64,000 nucleotides of DNA from Kluyvera sp046569695 (GTDB lineage Bacteria; Pseudomonadota; Gammaproteobacteria; Enterobacterales; Enterobacteriaceae): positions 1 to 64,000 of the forward strand of contig NZ_JBKHUI010000020.1 in NCBI RefSeq assembly GCF_046569695.1. Reading direction: 5' to 3'. The notes below the pieces were generated by a model that did no database searches, was not told the origin of the DNA, and worked only from the letters and a program-made list of their open reading frames with translations. The position numbers and the translations under genes are program-made. This document shows, one piece after another, positions 42,238 through 51,303 of the stretch (its first letter is position 1; every line of letters begins with the position of its first letter).

Positions 42238-42866
42238 GCGATGGTGACCTTCTGTGCAAACTGTTTTCCAAGATCCATATCTTCCGGAGGCGCATCCGCT
42301 TTATCAAGCGATTGCGCATAGGAGAGCATCTCATCGTTGGGATGCGGGGTATGGACGCTGACTTTGCATACACCTTTAAAATCTGGAGCAAACGCCACGT
42401 CACCGTCCTTTTCGTAGCTCATATCGACATAATAGGTCGGGTCGAAGGTGGAAAAGGTGTAAGTCTGCCCCGCCAGCGTCTGCGGCGTCGCCAGCGGTAA
42501 GGTAAAGGTCAGCACCGCCTGATGCCCCTGACGCGCCAGGCCGTAGGCGGTAGGCAGGTTTTCGAACTTCACCTTTTTACCGTCATGCCAGAACTCGGTA
42601 AAGTAGTGCTGCCCCAGTACGTTCGCCATCACCTCAGCGGCCAGCTTTTTCCAGACCTCATCGCCCGGCTTCGCATTGCCCGCGTCGTAGAGCAAATCCG
42701 CCGAGGTGAGTTCATCCATCACCCAGCGCATTTTCATGCCCGTCAGCTTGCCGTCAGCCACCACCAGCTGGTTAGTGATGGTAATAAAGCTGTGCGGATG
42801 TGCGCTGACGTTTAACGATAAAACCGTAAGAAACATCAGAACCGCGCATTGTTTCACTCTCTTCAT
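42228..42866 (-). CDS. DUF1007 periplasmic protein, partner of the NicO protein
   Basis: This 212-residue exported protein has a classical signal peptide (MKRVKQCAVLMFLTVLSLNVSA). Cleavage after VSA would leave a mature N-terminus HPHSFITI, with His at positions 1 and 3, suggestive of metal binding. It matches DUF1007, often encoded beside NicO transporters. The start at 42866 follows TGAGGAACCG; a longer frame to 42905 lacks a signal-like beginning. Its role in metal delivery or sensing is inference. Confidence 0.85.
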   Translation of the reverse strand: MKRVKQCAVLMFLTVLSLNVSAHPHSFITITNQLVVADGKLTGMKMRWVMDELTSADLLYDAGNAKPGDEVWKKLAAEVMANVLGQHYFTEFWHDGKKVKFENLPTAYGLARQGHQAVLTFTLPLATPQTLAGQTYTFSTFDPTYYVDMSYEKDGDVAFAPDFKGVCKVSVHTPHPNDEMLSYAQSLDKADAPPEDMDLGKQFAQKVTIACQ

Positions 42867-42982
42867 CGGTTCCTCAGTGAAAAATTCTGTGACCGTCACC
42901 CGCATTCCTTAGCTAAAGCCCATTAGCTGCCGTTATCTTTTGTCTATTCTTATGCTCATAACCTGCTGCTGGATCCCAACAG

Positions 42983-44260
42983 ATGATGACCGTACTCGAA
43001 CCGCCATCTGTGCTTTCCAGTCCGCAGCGCCGCTGCCAGGCGCTGCTGATGCTCTATCTCCCTGGTCATTCCATCACGGCGGAATACATTGGCATGGTGA
43101 ATAATGTCGATGTTTCCACCGCCCGGCAAGATGTCATTGAAGCCGGAGAGGAGGTTGAGCGTTACCATCGTCTGGCGATCGCCACTCAGGCGGATGGCTG
43201 CTATCGGATTGAAGGCACTACTCTCGACCTGCGCCTGTGCTTGCTGCACTGGCTTCGTCGCGCATTGCGTCTGTGTCCGCACTTTGTGGCGCACCATTTT
43301 ACACCAGCGCTGAAAACACAGCTCAGACAGTTAAAGATCCCCCGTACGCTGTACGATGAAACCAACCTGCAGGCGCTGGTGAACCGCTGCGCCCGCAGCC
43401 TGCAGCGCGATTTTGAATGTCGCGACGGGCAGTTTTTGCGCCTCTATCTCCAGTACTGTTTATTACAGCATCACCAGGGTGAAAGCCCGATTTTTAGCAC
43501 GCTGCAAAGCGCCTGGACGCAGTCTACGCTGGAATATCAGATGGCGGCGGATATTGTCCGTCATTGGCAGCGGCGGGTGATGCGAACACCGAACCGCCAC
43601 GAGCAGCACTTCCTGGCACTGCTGTTTATGCTGCTGAAGGTGCCAAACCCCCAGTTTGATGGGCGTGAGCAGGACCAGCAACTGCATCTGGCGATTGCCC
43701 GGCTGGTCGACCGTTTTCAGCATGAAGCGCACTGCCATTTCACCGATGAACGCAGCCTGCACGATCAGCTCTACGTTCACGTGGCGCAGGCGCTGAACCG
43801 CTGCGTGTTTGAGATCGGCATCGATCATCACCTGCCGGAAGAGATCCACCGCCTCTATCCACGATTAATTCGCACCACCCGCGCCGCGCTCTGTGACTTT
43901 GAAACGCGCTATACCCTGCACTTCAGTGACGATGAAGCGGCGCTGATTGCGGTGATTTTTGGCGCAGGATTAATGCAGGAGAGCGAGTTACACGAGAAGC
44001 AGGTGGTGCTGTTAACCGGCGACAACCCGGCGCTGGAGCAGGAGATTGAACAGCAACTGCGGGAGCTGACGCTGCTGCCGCTCACCGTGAAATACCTGAC
44101 GGTCAACGTCTTCCAAAAAGAGGGCGCACCGAAAAACAGCACGCTCGTCATTTCGCCATACGCGATTGCCCTGCCCCTGTTTTCACCGCCGCTGATCCAC
44201 GCCGAGCAACCGCTCAGCGAACATCAGCAGCAGCATATCTGCAAGATTCTGGAGACCTAA
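42983..44260 (+). CDS. csiE: Stationary-phase-inducible protein CsiE
   Basis: This 425-residue protein matches E. coli CsiE along its length (PPSVLSSPQRRCQALL at the start; LREFTLLPL-like and LFSPPLIHAE near the end). It contains a PRD-like regulation domain reminiscent of BglG antiterminators (ALNRCVFEIGIDHHLPEEIHRLYPRL). In E. coli it is induced in stationary phase through RpoS and cAMP-CRP; its target is unknown. It is divergent from the DUF1007 gene and overlaps the 3' end of hcaT by 4 bp. Confidence 0.93.
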   Translation: MMTVLEPPSVLSSPQRRCQALLMLYLPGHSITAEYIGMVNNVDVSTARQDVIEAGEEVERYHRLAIATQADGCYRIEGTTLDLRLCLLHWLRRALRLCPHFVAHHFTPALKTQLRQLKIPRTLYDETNLQALVNRCARSLQRDFECRDGQFLRLYLQYCLLQHHQGESPIFSTLQSAWTQSTLEYQMAADIVRHWQRRVMRTPNRHEQHFLALLFMLLKVPNPQFDGREQDQQLHLAIARLVDRFQHEAHCHFTDERSLHDQLYVHVAQALNRCVFEIGIDHHLPEEIHRLYPRLIRTTRAALCDFETRYTLHFSDDEAALIAVIFGAGLMQESELHEKQVVLLTGDNPALEQEIEQQLRELTLLPLTVKYLTVNVFQKEGAPKNSTLVISPYAIALPLFSPPLIHAEQPLSEHQQQHICKILET

Positions 44261-45393
44261 CGGGCGACGGTTTTCGGCCGCAGCACCAGCGCAGGCAGCG
44301 CCACCAACGCCATCACCCAGAACAATCCCTGGTGGAGATGCTGATACAGGAAGCCGGAGAACATGGTCATCACCGCAATACTGCCGCCCATCGCCACCGC
44401 CGAGTAGACCGCCTGCAGGCGGATAACTTCGCTCCCCTGACGGGCGGCAATGTAGCGCATCGCCGCCAGATGGCAGACGGTGAAGGTGCCGCAGTGCACG
44501 ATCTGAATCAAAATCAGCCACGGCAGGCTGGTCGTCCAGCCCATCAGCCCCCAGCGGATAACGCCGCAAATCGCCGACAGCAGCAGCAGATCCCGGGCGC
44601 TAAAGCGGCGGAATACCTTTTTGCTCAGCGCAAAGGTGACCACTTCGGCCACCACACCTAACGACCACAGATAGCCAATGGCCGACGCCGAATACCCCGC
44701 CCCCTCCCAGTAGATGGCACTAAAACCATAATAGGCGGCGTGCGCCCCCTGAAGCAGGCTAACGCAGGCGAGAAAGCGCCAGTTTTGCGTGACTAAGGAA
44801 CGCCAGGCGGGCCAGCCAACGGATTCCTGATGGCGGGATTCACCGAGCGGCATCACCGACGGTTTCAGCAGCATCCCCAGCAGCATCGACGCGACGCCAA
44901 GACTCAGCATCACCAGGATGACGTGGTAATCGAACAGGCTCACCAGCTTGCCGGTCAGCGCGGAACCAATCACGAAGGCAATTGAGCCCCACAGTCGCAC
45001 CCGGCCGTAGTCCATGGTTATCTGTTTTTGCCAGGTGTTCGCCAGCGCATCGGTGAGCGGCACCAGCGGCGAGAAGAACAGGTTAAAACCGATCATCACC
45101 ACCATCAGCCATGCCACCTGCGCTCCCGCCCAGAACGCAGCGGCGAACAGCAGCGTCATCAGCGCCAGAATGCGCAATACGCTTATCAAGCGCGACGGAT
45201 CGCTCACTCTCGGCGCTATCAGCAGACTACCGAGAAAACGGGCAACCAACCCCGCGCCTAACAACAGGCCAATGGTTTCCGGCGACAGCCCTGCGCCTTT
45301 GAGCCAAACGCTCCAGAAAGGAAGAAAAATACCGTAGCTAAAGAAGTAGGTGAAGTAACTGAGCGCCAGCCAGCGCGTGGAGTGCAAAACCAT
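44257..45393 (-). CDS. hcaT: HcaT, MFS 3-phenylpropionate transporter
   Basis: This 378-residue major-facilitator permease has 12 hydrophobic helices; it is very close to E. coli HcaT (LSYFTYFFSYGIFLPFW; LLGAGLVARFLGSLLIAPRVSDPSRL). It belongs to the nucleoside-H+ symporter-like HcaT group. In E. coli it lies beside the hca dioxygenase genes, but none of those is present here, so the substrate may differ or the gene may be a remnant of a lost pathway. Confidence 0.94.
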   Translation of the reverse strand: MVLHSTRWLALSYFTYFFSYGIFLPFWSVWLKGAGLSPETIGLLLGAGLVARFLGSLLIAPRVSDPSRLISVLRILALMTLLFAAAFWAGAQVAWLMVVMIGFNLFFSPLVPLTDALANTWQKQITMDYGRVRLWGSIAFVIGSALTGKLVSLFDYHVILVMLSLGVASMLLGMLLKPSVMPLGESRHQESVGWPAWRSLVTQNWRFLACVSLLQGAHAAYYGFSAIYWEGAGYSASAIGYLWSLGVVAEVVTFALSKKVFRRFSARDLLLLSAICGVIRWGLMGWTTSLPWLILIQIVHCGTFTVCHLAAMRYIAARQGSEVIRLQAVYSAVAMGGSIAVMTMFSGFLYQHLHQGLFWVMALVALPALVLRPKTVAR

Positions 45394-45597
45394 GGGTCCT
45401 CCCGTTTTGGAGCCCCTAGTCTAATGACTCCCTCCACATTCTGGAGAGCACTACTCCTCACGCTCACGAGAGAATTGTGATGGATATCACCTTTAGTTGT
45501 TTTTGCGCCAGTCATCCGTCCACACAAACGGTTACAGCGCTGGCTTTCGCAGCGGTGCACACTGTCAACACGGACACCAATAACTCAGGACGGAACC

Positions 45598-45792
45598 ATG
45601 AAAACGCTTATCCCTGCGCTCGTCGCGCTTTTGTTGATCGGCTGCGCCAGCAGCGCATCAAAGCCTCAAACCCACAGCAGCAACGAAACCATTTCTCCGC
45701 TGGATTACCAGGAGTGCATCCAGGCCGCTATGAGCGGTAACGGTCAGGCCAGCGATGAAAAATGCGGTAAGGTTCTGAAGGCTTCTCATTGA
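45598..45792 (+). CDS. Small putative outer-membrane lipoprotein
   Basis: This 64-residue protein has a lipoprotein signal ending LLLIGC; the lipidated cysteine is Cys16 and Ala at +2 predicts outer-membrane sorting. The mature part is Ser/Asn/Gln-rich with two further cysteines (Cys40, Cys56) that could form a disulfide. I do not recognise the family. It is an orphan between hcaT (divergent) and yphA, with a ribosome site (CAGGACGG) before the ATG. Confidence 0.75.
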   Translation: MKTLIPALVALLLIGCASSASKPQTHSSNETISPLDYQECIQAAMSGNGQASDEKCGKVLKASH

Positions 45793-45989
45793 TACTCCAG
45801 CGGCAGCGGCCAGAAAATCGGCTAACTTCGTATTAGAAATATTCATATAACCGGGCATCAAAGCGGGTTTATCGTCCAACCGTAGCGCGATGCGCCCCCA
45901 ACCATAAGACTGATTTATAGGTCCGCGGTGGCGGGGAGGCCTTTTGTGTATTACGTTTAAATCACACATACTTACACAATGGAATGACC

Positions 45990-46412
45990 ATGAACGCTCT
46001 CCGTTATCTCGACTTTGGCGCCTCGCGCGACCTGCTGTTGTTGATTGCGCGTATCGCTATCGTGCTGCTGTTTATTCTCTTCGGCTATCCCAAAATGCTC
46101 CACTTCGACGGAACGGTACAATACATGGCAGCTTCAGGCGCACCGATGCCGTCGCTGGCGGCTATCATCGCGATCGTGATGGAAGTGCCGGCCGTTATTC
46201 TGGTGATTCTGGGCTTCTTTACTCGTCCACTGGCGGTGATTTTTATTTTCTACACTCTGGGGACGGCGGTGATTGGTCACCACTTCTGGAACATGACCGG
46301 CGATGCGGTGATGCCGAACATGATTAACTTCTATAAGAACATCAGCATTTCAGGCGCGTTCCTGCTGCTGGCGATTGTCGGGCCGGGGAAAATTTCGTTA
46401 GATAGGCGTTGA
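45990..46412 (+). CDS. yphA: YphA, DoxX-family inner-membrane protein
   Basis: This 140-residue DoxX-type membrane protein has four hydrophobic helices. It is almost identical in pattern to E. coli YphA (VQYMAASGAPMPSLAAIIAIVMEVPA; TAVIGHHFWNMTGDAV). Function unknown; DoxX proteins are linked to redox or sulfur stress. The start at 45990 (MNALRYLDFGA) is the conserved one; ATG 45984 is two codons earlier. yphB-yphH, which follow in E. coli, are absent, so yphA abuts glyA. Confidence 0.92.
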   Translation: MNALRYLDFGASRDLLLLIARIAIVLLFILFGYPKMLHFDGTVQYMAASGAPMPSLAAIIAIVMEVPAVILVILGFFTRPLAVIFIFYTLGTAVIGHHFWNMTGDAVMPNMINFYKNISISGAFLLLAIVGPGKISLDRR

Positions 46413-46418
46413 AGGTTT

Positions 46419-46490
46419 GCTTGATGGCGGCTTCGCCTTATCAAGCCTACAAAAGCGTTGTAGGTTCGATAAGCGCAGCACCATCGGGCA
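46419..46490. repeat. BIME between yphA and glyA
   Basis: Two inverted REP-like units: GCTTGATGGCGG...CCTTATCAAGCC and TAGGTTCGATAAGCG...CACCATCGGGCA. Confidence 0.75.
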
Positions 46491-46521
46491 TAAAAAAAGG
46501 CCGCATACGCGGCCTTTTCTG
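46491..46521. terminator. Bidirectional terminator between yphA and glyA
   Basis: AAAAGGCCGC / GCGGCCTTTT with an ATAC loop, A run on the left, T run on the right, between two convergent genes. Confidence 0.88.
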
Positions 46522-46538
46522 CATCTTACGGTTAACGA

Positions 46539-47792
46539 TTACGCGTAAACCGGGAAGCGAGCGCAGATAGCCAGCACTTTCGCTTTGACGCTTTCGATGA
46601 CGGACTCATCGTTGATGTTGTCCAGTACATCGCACATCCAGCCAGCCAGCTCTTTCACTTCAGCTTCTTTAAAGCCGCGACGAGTTACCGCTGGGGAACC
46701 GATACGAATACCGGAGGTCACGAACGGGCTCTTAGGATCGTTCGGTACGCTGTTTTTGTTCACGGTGATGTTCGCACGACCCAGCGCGGCATCAGCTTCT
46801 TTACCGGTCAGGTTTTTATCAACCAGATCCAGCAGGAACAGGTGGTTTTCAGTACCGCCGGAAACCACTTTGTAGCCACGGTTCAGGAACACTTCCACCA
46901 TCGCTTTGGCGTTTTTAGCAACCTGCTGCTGGTAAACCTTGAACTCTGGCTCCATCGCTTCTTTCAGCGCCACCGCTTTACCGGCGATAACGTGCATCAG
47001 AGGGCCACCCTGCGCGCTTGGGAACACGGCGGAGTTCAGTTTTTTGTACAGCTCTTCACTACCGTCTTTCGCCAGGATCAGGCCACCGCGTGGGCCCGCC
47101 AGGGTTTTGTGAGTGGTAGTGGTCACGACGTGAGCGTGTGGAACCGGGTTCGGGTAAACGCCTGCGGCAATCAGACCAGCAACGTGCGCCATGTCGACGA
47201 ACAGGTATGCACCGATGCTGTCTGCGATTTCACGCATTTTTGCCCAGTCTACAACGCCAGAGTAGGCAGAGAAGCCACCGATGATCATCTTCGGTTTATG
47301 TTCCTGAGCCTGTTTAGCCATGTCGGCATAGTCAATTTTACCGGACTCATCAATACCGTAAGGGATGATGTTGTACAGTTTACCGGAGAAGTTAACCGGG
47401 GAGCCGTGAGTCAGGTGGCCGCCCTGCGCCAGGTTCATACCCAGAACGGTATCGCCCGGCTGCAGCAGTGCGGTGTAGACCGCGAAGTTAGCCTGAGAGC
47501 CGGAGTGCGGCTGTACGTTAGCGTAATCTGCGCCGAACAGTTCTTTCGCGCGGTCAATCGCCAGCTGTTCAACGATATCAACGTATTCGCAACCGCCGTA
47601 GTAGCGTTTGCCTGGGTAACCTTCAGCGTATTTGTTGGTCAGCTGAGAACCCTGCGCCTGCATAACGCGAGGGCTGGTGTAGTTTTCGGAGGCGATCAGT
47701 TCGATGTGCTCTTCCTGACGTACTTTTTCCTGCTCCATAGCCTGCCACAGTTCGGCATCATAATCGGCAATGTTCATTTCACGCTTTAACAT
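46539..47792 (-). CDS. glyA: Serine hydroxymethyltransferase
   Basis: This PLP enzyme converts serine and tetrahydrofolate to glycine and 5,10-methylene-THF, the main one-carbon source. The PLP lysine is in VTTTTHKTLAGPRGG. 417 residues from the ATG at 47792 (MLKREMNIADYDAELW), identical in length to E. coli; ATG 47798 is two codons upstream. It is divergent from hmp; the shared gap holds a PurR-type operator. Confidence 0.98.
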   Translation of the reverse strand: MLKREMNIADYDAELWQAMEQEKVRQEEHIELIASENYTSPRVMQAQGSQLTNKYAEGYPGKRYYGGCEYVDIVEQLAIDRAKELFGADYANVQPHSGSQANFAVYTALLQPGDTVLGMNLAQGGHLTHGSPVNFSGKLYNIIPYGIDESGKIDYADMAKQAQEHKPKMIIGGFSAYSGVVDWAKMREIADSIGAYLFVDMAHVAGLIAAGVYPNPVPHAHVVTTTTHKTLAGPRGGLILAKDGSEELYKKLNSAVFPSAQGGPLMHVIAGKAVALKEAMEPEFKVYQQQVAKNAKAMVEVFLNRGYKVVSGGTENHLFLLDLVDKNLTGKEADAALGRANITVNKNSVPNDPKSPFVTSGIRIGSPAVTRRGFKEAEVKELAGWMCDVLDNINDESVIESVKAKVLAICARFPVYA

Positions 47793-47909
47793 CCGCATCT
47801 CCTGACTCAGCTAACAATTAAATTTTGGCCTGAAAAGGCAGTCCAATTGGACAACGGCCAACAGTATAACTGATTAGTTCTGCGATAACAGGTCTTGACA
47901 AACGAAATT

Positions 47910-47925
47910 ACGCAAACGATTACCT
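47910..47925. promoter_or_regulatory. PurR-type operator for glyA
   Basis: ACGCAAACGATTACCT matches the left half of the PurR consensus ACGCAAACGTTTGCGT exactly and the right half partly, at the same place as the known E. coli glyA operator. Confidence 0.7.
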
Positions 47926-48068
47926 CCGCACCACACAAGGGGTTGAGGAATAAAGGGCTAACGCGGGGAAACGGATTTCTTTTCAGGATTGTGATGTGAA
48001 TAATTCATGTTGTAACCGTAATGGTGCATTCTTTCAAAGAACCATTTACAAAGCAGGGGTATTTTTAT

Positions 48069-48091
48069 AAGATGCATTTAACATGCAACAT
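48069..48091 (+). promoter_or_regulatory. NsrR-type site before hmp
   Basis: AAGATGCATTTAACATGCAACAT resembles the 23-bp NsrR palindrome AAGATGCATTTNAAATNCATCTT; the left half matches fully and the right half partly. It lies about 30 bp before the hmp start, fitting NO-relieved repression. Confidence 0.7.
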
Positions 48092-48118
48092 TAGATAACA
48101 CAGAAAGGAAGACCTGCC

Positions 48119-49309
48119 ATGCTAGACGCTCAAACCATCGCCACCGTAAAAGCCACTATCCCCCTGCTGGTTGAAACCGGCCCGAAGCTCACCGCCCACT
48201 TTTATGACCGGATGTTTACCCATAACCCGGAGCTGAAAGAGATTTTCAATATGAGCAACCAGCGTAACGGCGACCAGCGTGAAGCGCTGTTTAACGCCAT
48301 TGCCGCCTACGCCAGCAATATTGAAAACCTGCCTGCGCTGCTGCCGGCGGTAGAGAAAATCGCCCAGAAGCATACCAGCTTCCAGATCAAACCAGAGCAG
48401 TACAACATTGTGGGCGCACACCTGCTGGCGACGCTGGATGAAATGTTTAGCCCAGGCCAGGAAGTGCTGGATGCCTGGGGTAAGGCCTATGGCGTACTGG
48501 CAGGCGTGTTTATCAACCGTGAAGCCGAGATTTATCAGGATAACGCCAGCAAAACCGGCGGCTGGGAAGGCACTCGTGCTTTCCGGATCGTCAAAAAGAC
48601 GCCGCGCAGTGACCTGATTACCAGCTTCGAGATGGAACCGGTCGATGGTCAGCCGGTGGCGGATTACCAGCCGGGGCAGTATCTGGCGGTATGGCTGAAG
48701 CCGGAAGATTTCGAGTATCAGGAGATTCGTCAGTACTCACTGACCCGCAAGCCGGACGGTAAAGGCTACCGCATCGCCGTGAAACGTGAAAACGGCGGGC
48801 AGGTGTCGAACTGGCTGCATAACGCGGCAAAAGAAGGTGACGTGGTCCATCTGGCCGCACCTGCCGGTGATTTCTTCCTTAACGTCACACAGCAAACGCC
48901 GGTCACCCTGATCTCCGGCGGCGTAGGGCAAACCCCGATGCTCGCGATGCTGGATACGCTGTCGAAAAACCGCCATCCGGCACAGGTAAACTGGTTCCAC
49001 GCCGCAGAAAACGGCAGCGTTCACGCCTTTGCCGATGAAGTGAAAACGCTGGGTAGCGCGCTGCCAGACTTCACTTCTCACCTATGGTATCGCACCCCGA
49101 CCGACGCGGACCGCCAGTCCGGCGCGTTCGACAGCGAAGGGCTCATGGCGCTGGCACCGCTTGCCGATAAGCTGCAAGACCCACAGATGCAGTTCTACCT
49201 GTGCGGCCCGGTTGCCTTTATGCAGCATGCGGCAAAACAGCTGCTTGCCGTTGGCGTCAACGCCGAACGTATCCACTACGAATGCTTCGGCCCGCATAAA
49301 GTCCTGTAA
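48119..49309 (+). CDS. hmp: Flavohemoprotein, nitric oxide dioxygenase
   Basis: Hmp oxidises NO to nitrate using O2 and NAD(P)H. The N-terminal globin domain (about 1-138) has the proximal haem ligand His85 (QKHTSF). The FAD domain has RQYSLT, and the NAD domain has ISGGVGQTPMLAML and YLCGPVAFMQ. 396 residues, as in E. coli. A ribosome site (GGAAGACC) precedes the ATG. Confidence 0.98.
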   Translation: MLDAQTIATVKATIPLLVETGPKLTAHFYDRMFTHNPELKEIFNMSNQRNGDQREALFNAIAAYASNIENLPALLPAVEKIAQKHTSFQIKPEQYNIVGAHLLATLDEMFSPGQEVLDAWGKAYGVLAGVFINREAEIYQDNASKTGGWEGTRAFRIVKKTPRSDLITSFEMEPVDGQPVADYQPGQYLAVWLKPEDFEYQEIRQYSLTRKPDGKGYRIAVKRENGGQVSNWLHNAAKEGDVVHLAAPAGDFFLNVTQQTPVTLISGGVGQTPMLAMLDTLSKNRHPAQVNWFHAAENGSVHAFADEVKTLGSALPDFTSHLWYRTPTDADRQSGAFDSEGLMALAPLADKLQDPQMQFYLCGPVAFMQHAAKQLLAVGVNAERIHYECFGPHKVL

Positions 49310-49322
49310 TCTTTTCTTTCCA

Positions 49323-49344
49323 GGCGGGTAGTTTCCTACCCGCC
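49323..49344 (+). terminator. Hairpin after hmp
   Basis: A perfect 9-bp stem GGCGGGTAG / CTACCCGCC with a TTTC loop. It lacks a following T run, so termination may be weak or Rho-assisted. Confidence 0.5.
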
Positions 49345-49444
49345 CTCCTACCCCTTTGCGCTTATCCCGGTCAAAAAATAGGGTAGTGAATTGTGTTATC
49401 ATTACTCACTTATCTATTTTCTTTTCCTTTGGTGATTCATTTTT

Positions 49445-50962
49445 ATGCAACAACCGTTTGTGCGCGTTGGGGAATGGCTCGTCACGCCTTCAGTGAATCA
49501 AATTAGTCGCCCTGGACGCCAGCTCACTCTGGAACCTCGATTAATCGATCTGCTGATGTATTTTGCCCACCACCCAGGGGAAGTGCTCAGCCGCGACGAG
49601 CTTATTGATAACATCTGGATGCGAAATATTGTGACCAGTCATGTGGTCACCCAGAGTATTTCTGAACTGCGTAAATCGTTGCGCGACGGTGGCGATAGCC
49701 ACGCCGAATACATTATTACCGTGCCCAAACGCGGCTATCAGCTTACGGCCCCCGTCACCTGGCTTAGCGAGTCTGAAATACCAGGTGAAGCCGCTGAGAT
49801 ACAGCCTACCACCGCCCTTGATAGCGCTCCGGTAACGCCCGCGCGTGCCGCCGCTGTAGAGCCTAAACCACGCCGCTGGTTTGCCAACTTCTGGACTCAG
49901 TGCGCCTTTTTATTATCGCTTGGCGTACTGATTGCCATGATCCTGCTGAGCGTGGTGCGCCCGCATCCGCAGGTAACGCATACACACCTGCTGCTTAACC
50001 CACGCGATATTGACGTTCGCTTTGAACCGGGCTCCTCCTGTAATAACTGGGTCTCGCAGCAGTCGTATGCCATCGGCCTCGGCACGCTGATTACCACCTC
50101 GCTGAACACCTATTCCACCTTTATGGTTCACGACAAAACCAACTATAACGTCAATGAACCGAGCAGCTCCGGGAAGACGCTGACCATCAGCTTTGTGAAT
50201 CAGCGCCACTACCGCGCCCAGCAGTGCTTTATGTCGGTGCTGCTTATCGACAACGCCGACGGTTCGACCATGCTCGATAAGCGCTACTTCGTCACCGATA
50301 GCAACCTGGTCTCTATCCAGGGCGATCTGTTCGATAGCCTCTCCAGCGCGCTGGCCCAACCGTGGCCAGAGGAGATGCAGAAACAGCTAACCCGGCTGAA
50401 GCTGCCGGAAACCCAGTCGCTGGCCCAGTTTTACCAGGCGCTGCAGATGGTTTCTGTTGGTGATGCACCATCGTTAAACAAGGCCAGCACGCTGCTTGAG
50501 AACATCACGAAATCCTCACCCGGCTTCACCTACGCCTATGCGCAAAAAGCAATGGTGGACGTCTTACGTCAATCACAGCAACCTTTTGATACCCAGCAAT
50601 TGGCCGCACTAAATGAAGAATTAGCGCATGTAGAACAAATGCCGGATATTCAAGGCAGTTCCATCCTGTATCGAATTAAAGCCATCGATTATTTAAGCAA
50701 AGGCAACATCGACAACGCTTTTGATTTCGTGAATAAAAGCATTGAAATTGAGATGTCATGGCTTAACTACGTACTGCTGGGTAAAGTTTATGAAATGAAA
50801 GGTGAGAGTCGTCTGGCGGCTGATGCCTATATTACGGCATTTAATTTACGACCAGGCGAGAACACGCTGTACTGGATTCAGAATGGCGTATTCCAGACGT
50901 CAATTGAGAAAATAGTCCCGTATTTGCAGTCTTTTTTAGCTAAAGAGTCATCGCCAGCCTAA
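49445..50962 (+). CDS. cadC: CadC, membrane-bound pH/lysine-responsive activator
   Basis: This ToxR-like one-component activator turns on cadBA at low pH with external lysine. The 505-residue protein has an OmpR-type winged helix (about 1-105; EVLSRDELIDNIW, VTQSISELRKSLRD), a proline/alanine-rich linker, one transmembrane helix (about 152-171) and a periplasmic sensor. The redox-sensing pair is Cys199 (GSSCNNW) and Cys261 (QQCFMSV). It is upstream of cadB with a 341-bp gap that must hold Pcad. The lysine permease LysP, which holds CadC inactive, is not in the window. Confidence 0.96.
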   Translation: MQQPFVRVGEWLVTPSVNQISRPGRQLTLEPRLIDLLMYFAHHPGEVLSRDELIDNIWMRNIVTSHVVTQSISELRKSLRDGGDSHAEYIITVPKRGYQLTAPVTWLSESEIPGEAAEIQPTTALDSAPVTPARAAAVEPKPRRWFANFWTQCAFLLSLGVLIAMILLSVVRPHPQVTHTHLLLNPRDIDVRFEPGSSCNNWVSQQSYAIGLGTLITTSLNTYSTFMVHDKTNYNVNEPSSSGKTLTISFVNQRHYRAQQCFMSVLLIDNADGSTMLDKRYFVTDSNLVSIQGDLFDSLSSALAQPWPEEMQKQLTRLKLPETQSLAQFYQALQMVSVGDAPSLNKASTLLENITKSSPGFTYAYAQKAMVDVLRQSQQPFDTQQLAALNEELAHVEQMPDIQGSSILYRIKAIDYLSKGNIDNAFDFVNKSIEIEMSWLNYVLLGKVYEMKGESRLAADAYITAFNLRPGENTLYWIQNGVFQTSIEKIVPYLQSFLAKESSPA

Positions 50963-51303
50963 CAATTCGATTATCACGGTTAAATAACCGCGTTCTTAAT
51001 GTAATATTGATGTTGTCGCAAGGTGTTATTTGTTACCTTGTGACAACATTTCCCCTCATGGGGCACCGCCACCTAACCACTTGTAATTAGAAGTTATTTA
51101 CCTTTTCCTGATATAAAATTTTTATCCTGATGTGTTAAGCAAAAAAGGTAAAGACCTCATCTTTTTCATGTTTGTTTTAATTTCACTTTTACTTTAGGAC
51201 TTCTCTTAGCCTGCTCAGTAATAATTACCATCAGTTGGTCGGGTCAATTGGTATTACTCATTCTGCGATCCGGTCCTAAAAATACTGTTCAGGAGAAACG
51301 AAC
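50963..51303 (+). promoter_or_regulatory. cadC-cadB gap holding the cadBA promoter
   Basis: This is a 341-bp AT-rich region with no gene. It begins with a terminator-like hairpin after cadC, then continues AT-rich to the cadB ribosome site (CAGGAGAAACGA). By analogy with E. coli it should hold CadC and H-NS sites of Pcad; I could not place these exactly. Confidence 0.6.
51011..51048 (+). terminator. Terminator-like hairpin after cadC
   Basis: TGTTGTCGCAAGGT pairs with ACCTTGTGACAACA (13 of 14 pairs) around a GTTATTTGTT loop; only a short T run follows. Confidence 0.65.

Larger units (their letters stand above)
47793..48118. promoter_or_regulatory. glyA-hmp divergent control region
   Basis: This 326-bp gap holds the glyA promoter (minus-strand -10 TATACT at 47863-47868), a PurR-type operator at 47910-47925 and an NsrR-type site before hmp. 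TGAATAATTCA (47997-48007) resembles a MetR half-site pair, but its spacing is short. No gene is seen in it. Confidence 0.6.

Noticed and set aside
47997..48007. TGAATAATTCA as a MetR site for glyA
   Set aside because: The inner spacing is shorter than the MetR consensus; kept only as a remark.
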